A DNA stretch of 33,870 nucleotides, from contig CALBHX010000037.1 in assembly GCA_937892925.1 (NCBI GenBank), forward strand, positions 1 through 33,870. The letters run 5' to 3'. The DNA comes from an uncultured Lentisphaeraceae bacterium. Lineage in GTDB: Bacteria; Verrucomicrobiota; Kiritimatiellia; RFP12; DVOR01. This document shows positions 8,480 through 14,453 of the stretch, one piece after another. The stretch's first letter is position 1. The number at the start of each line of letters is the position of its first letter. The translations under genes and the position numbers were made by a program. The notes beneath the pieces are model-generated. The model saw only the letters and a program-made list of their open reading frames with translations. It did not search any database and was not told the DNA's origin.

Positions 8480-10957
8480 TTATTTCCTCGCCGAAGTTGC
8501 CGTAATACGTACGCCAAATATCCGGAACGTCTTCTCCTTGTGAACATTTCGGAAAGGGGCGGACGTAAGTGTGCCATTGTGGTAGGGCGTTTGGGGCGCG
8601 ATTTCTGCTAGAACAGCCCATTGGCGGTCTTCAGCAGAACATTTGCCAAGAATCTGAATATACCCGTTGGGAGCGTCTCCTAGTGTGCCCATCCCATCAA
8701 ACGGTTCAATCAACACGGTGGCTTCTACGCGGTTGTTCCCGACGCGACGTACTTCCGAGATGCCGAAGTTGCAAAGATATTGCGCCGTAACGGTGTTCTT
8801 ATCTCGGGAGATTTGCGGATGAAGATTGAGTAAGTAGGCTACATTCACGGCCTGCCCGGCATCCATTTCCGGTGTTTCGGACGTGGCTCCCTCGACCTTC
8901 AGGATGATGTCATCGGTGAATGCCTGCTGTTGTTGTGCTGTGGCAACAATAAAAGAGATGGCTTCGCGATCAGGGGTGATTTGCGCCGGAGTACCGTCTG
9001 AATTACAGAGCTTTACCTGGGTGTCGCCCATCGCCACGCTGTAGGGCACTTTAAGATAGAGCGCATTACCTTCCAATTCCAGTTCGCATCCGGCGGGCAT
9101 CTTCGGGCTTAGAGCAAAGTCTGCGGATGTCGGCGGCTCGGAACTGACGGCCCAGGTGAGAATCTTGTTTCGACCGCCCTGCATCCCAGTTGGGTTCCCT
9201 ACAATCTGAAGCGGAGCCGTATGCTGGAGCGCCAAGAGAGAGAGGGAAGCGGTTGCACCGGCTCTTACCTGAAGCTGTGCACCATCCATAAATACACAGC
9301 TTCCAGTAATGGAACATCCGCCGGAGAGTGTGCCGCCTTTACCGATGATGAGGTTGCCTGTACTGAAGATTCGTTTGGCATCGAGCATGCCGGTTTTCTC
9401 TACGATGAGTGACTGCATGGGGGCGATATTTACTTCATCACTGCGGTGATAGCCCGCCGTTAGGCGGGTGGGCGCCTGTACCGTCAGGCGGGTGGTGAAA
9501 CTGCCTCCGCGCAATTCGGCGGTACTGCCGTTAATGAGAAGTGCTAGCGGTGCGGTTGGCGTGCCGATGGAGGCATTTACCGTGATACCGCGCAACAACG
9601 GAACAGCCTGCATGTCGCCTTCGCGACGCCCCAAAGTCAATTGAGGCTCTGTGCCTTCTGGGGCATATATCCGCCCGGAGAGAATGCCGTTGGCGGCGAT
9701 GGTGGCCGCTCCGGCAAGCTCGATGGCGCTGTTCAAGTTTTGTCCATGGTCGATGCGCAATGCCCCAAACCCCTCGTTATTGACTTCTCCATTGCCAGAG
9801 AGAAGGATGTGGGGAAGCGTATAAGAGCCCTTTTGGGTGACGAACAGCTGCATCCCGGGGGAGATAATCAATCGCGCTTCCGAACCGAGTTGGAGCCCTT
9901 CACTGCACAATTTTTTCATTCGGCGCTTACTGGTGGCATCGTCTAACAACACCACGTCGCCGTTGAAGTCCTGTGCGTTTAACGCAATGGTCAGGTCGGA
10001 GAAGGGGCAATTCAACTCCACGCGCCCCTGGCCGCCGATTGTGAGGCATTCGGGGTTTCGAGCCTGTGCCGGCTGAATCCGCAGCGTGCCGCCGTTGAGC
10101 GTGTGCGACCATTTTGGGAGAGCTCCGCGCTTGGGTGCCAGTACGCAGGAGCCATCGGCTGTTGCGGCAGGCAGGTCGGGCTGAGCGGAAGGGGCATTTT
10201 GTTTATTTGATGATTCGGCGTAGTTTGGCTGTGCAGACGTACCTGTCCAAGCCATCACATCGTCCAGCCGGATATAAAGGCCGGCTTTGACCTTTGCATC
10301 CGCTGCTGCACCGTTTCGCCCGGTGCCCAGAATCAGCTCGGTAACGGAATCTCCTGGCGCATGTCCATTGACGGGGTAACGATCAACTTCCGTGCCGTTG
10401 ATAAATAGCGTAAAGACACCCTTGGCGTAACTCAGGCGCACATCATACCAATGCTCCAGTTCCATCGCATTTTTCGGGTGCCACGCAGACATATTGGGGT
10501 GCAGTTTCACCCCGTTATCCTGAAACAGCGTCAGGGTGATGGGGTTTGACCCCTTTGGCGTGGCCACTTGTTCAAGCCGGTAGTTGTGGTTCCCGAAGCG
10601 GAATCCGAATACCGGGCGCCACAACATTCGACTGCGCGGGCGAATTCGAAAAGCAAGTGTGAAACCTTCTTTTTCGGTTAATCCGCGGACATCTCGAATA
10701 ATGGCGTAGATGGTGCTCCCGTAGGCATTATAGGCCTGAAAGGATGAAACCCCCAGCTCGTCCAGTTCCGGTTTTACAACCTTTCCCTTCAGGCCGCCTT
10801 CCTGAACAAAGTTTAATACGGGTGTTCCGGTTTCCGATGTTACCTTCGCTACCGCAGTGGGTGTAAAGGGACATCGCACGGCTACCGCGCCTGGCGATGT
10901 ATTTACCAGCCCAAAAACAAGAACGAACGCCAAAAAGATCTGTCGGTCAATGGTCAT
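8480..10957 (-). CDS. Large secreted protein with LamG/concanavalin-like domain and autotransporter-like beta repeats
   Basis: The protein has 825 residues with a signal peptide (IFLAFVLVFGLVNTSPGAVA) at about 1-26. Residues about 70-238 form a LamG/concanavalin-A-like jelly roll: FTLAFRIRPRSRMLWRPVFG, LEHWYDVRLSYAKGVFTLFI, then a closing LDDVMAW strand. Such domains commonly bind carbohydrate or cell surfaces. Residues about 280-640 consist of short Gly/Asn-rich beta units (GGTLRIQPAQ, ILLSGNGEVNNEGFGALRID, LIIGKGGTLSGGCSITGSCV), like right-handed beta-helix passenger domains. No C-terminal barrel, LPxTG or PEP-CTERM tail is visible. The ATG at 10957 has GAAGGAG 7 nt upstream. The gene is embedded between a PAS/DHp protein and pilM, so it could be a pilus-associated adhesin or a secretion substrate. 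The function is unproven. Confidence 0.75.
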   Translation of the reverse strand: MTIDRQIFLAFVLVFGLVNTSPGAVAVRCPFTPTAVAKVTSETGTPVLNFVQEGGLKGKVVKPELDELGVSSFQAYNAYGSTIYAIIRDVRGLTEKEGFTLAFRIRPRSRMLWRPVFGFRFGNHNYRLEQVATPKGSNPITLTLFQDNGVKLHPNMSAWHPKNAMELEHWYDVRLSYAKGVFTLFINGTEVDRYPVNGHAPGDSVTELILGTGRNGAAADAKVKAGLYIRLDDVMAWTGTSAQPNYAESSNKQNAPSAQPDLPAATADGSCVLAPKRGALPKWSHTLNGGTLRIQPAQARNPECLTIGGQGRVELNCPFSDLTIALNAQDFNGDVVLLDDATSKRRMKKLCSEGLQLGSEARLIISPGMQLFVTQKGSYTLPHILLSGNGEVNNEGFGALRIDHGQNLNSAIELAGAATIAANGILSGRIYAPEGTEPQLTLGRREGDMQAVPLLRGITVNASIGTPTAPLALLINGSTAELRGGSFTTRLTVQAPTRLTAGYHRSDEVNIAPMQSLIVEKTGMLDAKRIFSTGNLIIGKGGTLSGGCSITGSCVFMDGAQLQVRAGATASLSLLALQHTAPLQIVGNPTGMQGGRNKILTWAVSSEPPTSADFALSPKMPAGCELELEGNALYLKVPYSVAMGDTQVKLCNSDGTPAQITPDREAISFIVATAQQQQAFTDDIILKVEGATSETPEMDAGQAVNVAYLLNLHPQISRDKNTVTAQYLCNFGISEVRRVGNNRVEATVLIEPFDGMGTLGDAPNGYIQILGKCSAEDRQWAVLAEIAPQTPYHNGTLTSAPFRNVHKEKTFRIFGVRITATSARK

Positions 10958-11050
10958 TTGTGAACTCCTTCGGTCTTGGCGTGCAAGATGCATGCCAAAA
11001 GGTTCAATACGTCTCTTTCTCAAGCTCTCCGAACAGGCGTTCACTTCCTG

Positions 11051-11821
11051 TCAGGGCGTGTGCGGAGGTTCATCGGTGAGCACATGAGCAATGGCGTCAC
11101 TCAACCCTGCGAGTACACCTTCATTGGAAATTTTATTCAGGGCGATAATCTCATCGGCGTGTGTGGTTGTTTTACGATATTGTTCTGTCGCATACCGCCG
11201 CTGTTCGTTTAGCTGCTGCAGTAAATCGTGGATTTCCACTGCAGCTTCGTAGCACATGTCCAGCATATTCTGCCGTCCGCCTTCATCAATCAGGTGCAAG
11301 TGCATCATCTCCAATCCGCTCATGAGCACGGTCATTGGCTGACCGATGGCATGGCAGATGGTGCCAAAACTCTCCATCATGACGCGCTGGCGCTCTCGTT
11401 CCCGTTCCAACTGGATATCCTGCCACAGAATGTTCAGATCTCGAAAGGCCAGGCAGGCTACCCGCGATGCTCCCGGTTCTCCAGGTCTATCGGGCGTAAC
11501 ATTGATCTGCAGCATAACTTCTGGTTGAGAAAGTCGTAGCGGGGAGGGTGATTCCCAGGGCGTCCCTGCCCGCAGCTGCGCCGGCACCTCTTTCGGCAAA
11601 ATCGGCGTAGGAAAAATCCGCTTCAGCGGGTAGTTTACCCAGCTTCCGCCGTCTGGCTTCGGAAAAAGCCAGGTGAAGTTTGAGTTTACATGCAGAATGG
11701 GCAGTTCGTCTGTCGTTAAATCAATAACACAAATCGCTGTCCCCGAAGCGGTTACGCCTGCATCCACCGCTCGGTAATAAGCCAGGGGAGCATTTTGTCG
11801 CCCGCTGTTCAATCCCATCAT
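11051..11821 (-). CDS. PAS-like protein with HisKA-like helices but no ATPase domain
   Basis: The protein has 256 residues. Residues about 20-130 resemble a PAS domain: TAICVIDLTTDELPILHVN at the start and a final VACLAFRDLNILWQDIQ strand. A coiled-coil linker (QLERERERQRV) leads into ESFGTICHAIGQPMTVLMSG (150-169), which resembles the H-box of HisKA domains (HEINQP-like), with His157 as candidate phosphoacceptor. A second helix follows (about 183-212). The usual N, G1, F and G2 boxes of the HATPase domain are absent; the protein stops after about 45 more helical residues. It could receive phosphate from another kinase, act as a scaffold, or be a decayed kinase. The ATG overlaps the pilin-like gene stop (ATGA), so both are probably translated together. 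Confidence 0.6.
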   Translation of the reverse strand: MMGLNSGRQNAPLAYYRAVDAGVTASGTAICVIDLTTDELPILHVNSNFTWLFPKPDGGSWVNYPLKRIFPTPILPKEVPAQLRAGTPWESPSPLRLSQPEVMLQINVTPDRPGEPGASRVACLAFRDLNILWQDIQLERERERQRVMMESFGTICHAIGQPMTVLMSGLEMMHLHLIDEGGRQNMLDMCYEAAVEIHDLLQQLNEQRRYATEQYRKTTTHADEIIALNKISNEGVLAGLSDAIAHVLTDEPPHTP

Positions 11822-12234
11822 TTTCCAGATCCTTGTGTCGCCGGCAACAGAAACTTTCGCTCAAATGCCTTTACGGAGGGGCGTTCAAATGGCAACTCCG
11901 AGGGGAAAGGCAGGTTGTCTTCCGGCCGAGAACACAGCATAGCATAACCAGGCTCATGGGGGTTGTAGTATCCACCGTTTGGACAAGGCGGCATATGGTT
12001 CGCTTCTGGTTTCCATCCAGTTCCGAAGAGGTCGGCCTGCCACTTCGCCATGGAGAGCGCTCGACGCACCAGTAGGCATCGACCTGCTGCGTGCGCCGCA
12101 CGCGCCTGCCGCACGTACCGCACGCTCTGCCATGCCAGAACACCCCCCGCCACCAATAAAATAAACATCAGCGACCCCAGCCCATCTGCTACCGGAATCG
12201 CTGATGCTCCCTTCCTCAGCCCTCGTTGTTTCAC
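11818..12234 (-). CDS. Divergent pilin-like membrane protein
   Basis: The protein has 138 residues from the GTG at 12234. An earlier in-frame GTG at 12273 lies within the pilin terminator hairpin and is rejected. The N-terminus starts KQRG as many pilins do, and a hydrophobic helix at about 19-38 (LGSLMFILLVAGGVLAWQSV) is followed by a basic helix. There is no G/FTLxE prepilin peptidase site and no Glu5. Downstream it aligns with the major pilin next door: GRCLLVRRALSMAKWQ against NACIANLKQIEGAKEQ, CPNGGYY against CPSDKTKGY, then another Cys and a Leu-Pro. All three cysteines (53, 84, 101) match pilin cysteines 44, 83 and 102. It is probably a minor pilin-like subunit that may not be processed in the normal way. 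Confidence 0.6.
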   Translation of the reverse strand: MKQRGLRKGASAIPVADGLGSLMFILLVAGGVLAWQSVRYVRQARAAHAAGRCLLVRRALSMAKWQADLFGTGWKPEANHMPPCPNGGYYNPHEPGYAMLCSRPEDNLPFPSELPFERPSVKAFERKFLLPATQGSGK

Positions 12235-12252
12235 AGCACACGTTCCACTTTT

Positions 12253-12286
12253 AAAAGATAGGGCGACTTTCACCCGAAAGCCGCCC
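12253..12286 (-). terminator. Strand-specific terminator after the major pilin
   Basis: Read on the minus strand, GGGCGGCTTT (12286-12277) pairs with AAAGTCGCCC (12270-12261) around a 6-nt loop, followed by TATCTTTT (12260-12253). In the minus-strand RNA all ten pairs form, one as a G-U wobble. In plus-strand RNA that pair is an A-C mismatch. This supports a terminator for pilin mRNA, with partial read-through into the operon. Confidence 0.75.
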
Positions 12287-12309
12287 CTCCCCGAAGGAGT
12301 TCAATCGGG
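12281..12309. repeat. Copy of the CCGCCCC ... TCAATCGGG intergenic motif
   Basis: CCGCCCC at 12281-12287 and TCAATCGGG at 12301-12309 resemble the block at 28123-28145 (CCGCCCCG ... CTCAATCGGG) and partly the TCAATTCGGGG at 18285. The left half also serves as one arm of the pilin terminator. Confidence 0.4.
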
Positions 12310-12328
12310 AAATCTGTCAGCTAACGAC

Positions 12329-12703
12329 TTAGGGGTTAGCATCAGGCGACGGCGTGGGGAGCGCGTGCGGGTAATTGGCATCGGCACCCATGGCATTACA
12401 GGTCGGATTCGTGTCCTTGTCGCCAAGGGTGTATCCTTTCGTCTTGTCAGACGGGCACTTCAAGTCGGTAAACTTCACCTTGAGGTAAGTGCTGACGTTG
12501 TCAGGGGTGAGTTCTTCCCCATTGATGAGGCACTGCTCTTTTGCGCCTTCAATCTGCTTGAGGTTGGCGATGCAGGCATTCTTCTGCGATGTCTTCCTGG
12601 ATTTGACGAAGTTGGGGACGGCAATGGCGGCAAGAATACCGATGATCGCAACAACGATCATGATTTCAACGAGGGTAAAACCCTGCTTCAACTGCTTCTT
12701 CAT
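12329..12703 (-). CDS. Major type IV pilin / type II pseudopilin precursor
   Basis: The prepilin has 124 residues. A short basic leader MKKQLKQG is cleaved before Phe9 by the prepilin peptidase. The mature start FTLVEIMIVVAIIGILAA has the conserved Glu at mature position 5 and a hydrophobic helix that anchors and then packs in the fibre. The globular part is short, with four Cys (44, 58, 83, 102) and the NACIANLKQIEGAKEQ helix common in PVC and thermophile small pilins. The tail is Pro/Ser/Thr-rich. The ATG at 12703 has AAAGG 9 nt upstream; the longer frame has no support. It is preceded by a predicted sigma-54 promoter and followed by a strong terminator, which fits a highly expressed structural subunit. 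It could form a pilus or a pseudopilus. Confidence 0.92.
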   Translation of the reverse strand: MKKQLKQGFTLVEIMIVVAIIGILAAIAVPNFVKSRKTSQKNACIANLKQIEGAKEQCLINGEELTPDNVSTYLKVKFTDLKCPSDKTKGYTLGDKDTNPTCNAMGADANYPHALPTPSPDANP

Positions 12704-12749
12704 GGAATGTACCTTTCTGTACGATAGAGTTTTTGTTCTCTCGAACATA

Positions 12750-12765
12750 CTTGGCACACGCCAAG
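12750..12765 (-). other. Hairpin at the predicted 5' end of pilin mRNA
   Basis: CTTGGC and GCCAAG form a perfect 6-bp inverted repeat with a GTGT loop on the minus strand. Position 12765 is exactly where the sigma-54 promoter would start transcription (12 nt after the -12 C at 12777), so the transcript would begin with this stem. 5'-terminal stems are known to protect abundant mRNAs. It could instead be an operator. Confidence 0.5.
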
Positions 12766-12775
12766 CTATTTTAAT

Positions 12776-12792
12776 TGCAACTATCGTGCCAA
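12776..12792 (-). promoter_or_regulatory. Sigma-54 (RpoN) promoter of the pilin gene
   Basis: The minus strand reads TTGGCACGATAGTTGCA. This matches the sigma-54 consensus YTGGCACGrNNNTTGCW at every defined position, with GG (12790-12789) and GC (12778-12777) separated by the required 10 nt. The start would be near 12765, giving a leader of about 62 nt to the pilin ATG at 12703. Confidence 0.88.
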
Positions 12793-12818
12793 AAAGAAAA
12801 ACTAGAATATTTTTTAGG

Positions 12819-12903
12819 TTTCTCGAGTTGTTAAAGGGAAAACTTCTCAGAAATGATAAAAATAATTTGCAAACACGAGAGGGCGGCTTCTCAAATATGA
12901 GAA
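12819..12903 (-). promoter_or_regulatory. Candidate enhancer sites for a sigma-54 activator
   Basis: Three TTCTC-based elements lie in the AT-rich stretch upstream of the promoter. They are the perfect palindrome TTCTCA-aata-TGAGAA (12888-12903), TTCTCAGAA (12844-12852) and TTTCTCGAG (12819-12827). Relative to the predicted start they lie at about -123 to -138, -79 to -87 and -54 to -62. This is the range where bacterial enhancer-binding proteins such as PilR bind. No factor is assigned. Confidence 0.4.
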
Positions 12904-12913
12904 TAAATAGGGT

Positions 12914-13138
12914 TCAGGCGGAGGGGTACGCGGCGCGGATCAGGTCGCCTACGGTGCGAAAGTTTGCACAAGAGGCTCCGGGGATTACTTGACCCAGGCG
13001 GAAGCGCAGGAGTGCAAGAAAGGCGAGCAGCGCCATGGAATCCCACGTGACAGTATCCAGCGGCGTTTCAGGCGTGAGGGAGCCCGCGGGGGCGTTTAGA
13101 ATATCGGCGAGTTCTGTGAGCAATTCGTCCTGGGTCAT
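12914..13138 (-). CDS. Acyl carrier protein (second copy)
   Basis: The protein has 74 residues, a typical ACP length. The phosphopantetheine site is Ser34 in TWDSMALLAFLALL, with Trp before the DSM as in ACPs that partner FkbH-type enzymes. The usual helix II acidic residues are replaced by hydrophobic ones, so its partners may differ from those of a fatty-acid ACP. The ATG at 13138 overlaps the ketosynthase stop (ATGA). It is the last gene of the cluster; the pilin control region begins right after it. Confidence 0.8.
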   Translation of the reverse strand: MTQDELLTELADILNAPAGSLTPETPLDTVTWDSMALLAFLALLRFRLGQVIPGASCANFRTVGDLIRAAYPSA

Positions 13139-14148
13139 AGGGTGGAAGTCTTTCCGTTCGGGGAGGGGAGGAATATAGGCGGCAAACAAGCCGCGAAATC
13201 AATGTCTAACAGTGCAGAGAGCCATGTCATACCCACACCGAAAGCTGAAAGGAGTACCTGTTTGCGCCCCGTCAGCCCCTCGGCGGTCAGATCGCAGAGC
13301 AGGAGCGGCAGACTGGCCGAGGATGTGTTGCCACGCTGCATCATTCGGCAGGGGGTCTGTTCTTCAGAAAAACCGCATAGGCGTGCAATCTGGCGTACAA
13401 TGAAGGCGTTGGCCTGGTGAAGCAGCAGCAGGTCGATCTGGGCGGGCTTCCGTCCTGCGGCGCGAAGCACATCCTGAATTTGCTCAGGCACGCGGGTAAC
13501 CGTGAAGTTGAATACATCCATGCCTGCCATGCGGAAGGGTGAACCAAAAGGAATTTCAATGGCCTTGCCGCCGGCAGTTGCCGAGGCAATAAACCAAGGG
13601 GGCGCTTGAAGTTGTTCGGAGGTGAGCCCAATCACAGCGGCAAAACCTGCATCGCCGAAGAGCATGGCGGCTGTTGGATCAGCGGGGTTTACGTGGCGTG
13701 AGAGCGTGTCGCCGCCGAGGATCAAAGCTTTACGTGCGCCCCCGGGGTGTACGAACTGGGCGGCGGTGAGCAGTCCTGCAAGAAACCCTGCACAGCCCTG
13801 GTTGATATCCAGAGCAAAGACGCGCTCCGGAAGACCCAACCGCGCCTGCAACAGGGCAGATGTGGCGGGTGCTACGGCTTCCGGTGTTTGGGAGACAAAG
13901 AGAATCAGGTCAATGGCTTCGGCACGGAATTTGCCGGAAGCCATGAGTGCTCGGGCTGCGGCTTCGGCCAAATCTGCTGTGTGCAGCGCCTCTGGAGCTA
14001 CGGGGAAAGCCTCTATGCCCACCACTTTTTGAAACCGCGCTGTGGTATTTGCGCCAAAGGCATCCGCAAAGTCGGCCACTCGGCGTGTTTGCTCGGGCAG
14101 TGCGCAGGCCACGGCTTCCAGACGGAGGTGATGAAAGGTTTCAAGCAT
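13135..14148 (-). CDS. FabH-like 3-oxoacyl-ACP synthase III family enzyme
   Basis: The protein has 337 residues, the usual KASIII length. The catalytic triad is intact: Cys119 in DINQGCAGF, His244 in LLLLHQAN and Asn274 in MMQRGNTSSASLP. The late GVGMTWLSALL replaces the FabH GGGxTWGA loop. KASIII enzymes condense an acyl starter with malonyl-ACP; relatives form the C-C and C-O bonds of tetronates from glyceryl-ACP. The upstream extension overlaps the ACP gene, so the ATG at 14148 is used; its ribosome site (GGAG) is rather far. It is flanked by two ACP genes and follows an FkbH-like gene, pointing to a specialised pathway rather than housekeeping fatty-acid initiation. Confidence 0.85.
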   Translation of the reverse strand: MLETFHHLRLEAVACALPEQTRRVADFADAFGANTTARFQKVVGIEAFPVAPEALHTADLAEAAARALMASGKFRAEAIDLILFVSQTPEAVAPATSALLQARLGLPERVFALDINQGCAGFLAGLLTAAQFVHPGGARKALILGGDTLSRHVNPADPTAAMLFGDAGFAAVIGLTSEQLQAPPWFIASATAGGKAIEIPFGSPFRMAGMDVFNFTVTRVPEQIQDVLRAAGRKPAQIDLLLLHQANAFIVRQIARLCGFSEEQTPCRMMQRGNTSSASLPLLLCDLTAEGLTGRKQVLLSAFGVGMTWLSALLDIDFAACLPPIFLPSPNGKTSTL

Positions 14149-14177
14149 GAGACTGGGACTCTCCAGTATGGGCGCGG

Positions 14178-14453
14178 TTAGGCGGAAGGGGGCGTTTGGG
14201 GTGTACTGGCTACGGCAGCGCGCAGATCGCCTACCGTGTGCAGGCCAACCAGTTGAGCGGCCGTGAGGCGTAAGCCGAAACGCCGTTCCAGTGCCAGCAG
14301 GAGCTCCAGGTGCAGGACGGAATCCCATCCGGGCAGATCGGCCAGGGCGGAAGCATTTTCCAGCGGGGGCAGGGGCTTCTGGAGAACGCCCTCTAGAACT
14401 TCGCGCAGAGCGGCTTCACGATCGGGTATCGGGACGATAGGGGGGTGCGTCAT
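14178..14453 (-). CDS. Acyl carrier protein (first copy)
   Basis: The protein has 91 residues. The attachment site is Ser45 in LPGWDSVLHLELLLALERRF, the GWDS form common in ACPs loaded by FkbH-like enzymes. Helix III and the ending HTVGDLRAAV are typical. A Pro-rich N-terminal extension makes it slightly long. The ATG overlaps the FkbH-like stop by 4 bp and has a strong GGAGG site. Adjacent position makes it the likely carrier for the FkbH product. Confidence 0.85.
   Translation of the reverse strand: MTHPPIVPIPDREAALREVLEGVLQKPLPPLENASALADLPGWDSVLHLELLLALERRFGLRLTAAQLVGLHTVGDLRAAVASTPQTPPSA

Noticed and set aside
8478..8621. 48-residue upstream extension of PilM
   Set aside because: It overlaps the LamG protein gene; the ATG at 8477 has a good ribosome site.
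12235..12273. Earlier GTG start for the pilin-like protein
   Set aside because: It lies within the stem of the pilin terminator and lacks a ribosome site; the GTG at 12234 gives a normal KQRG pilin-like start.
12751..12767. Second sigma-54-like site on the plus strand (TTGGCACACGCCAAGCT)
   Set aside because: The -24 part fits but the -12 part is AAGC instead of TTGC, it points away from the pilin with no gene ahead, and it is part of the palindromic leader hairpin.
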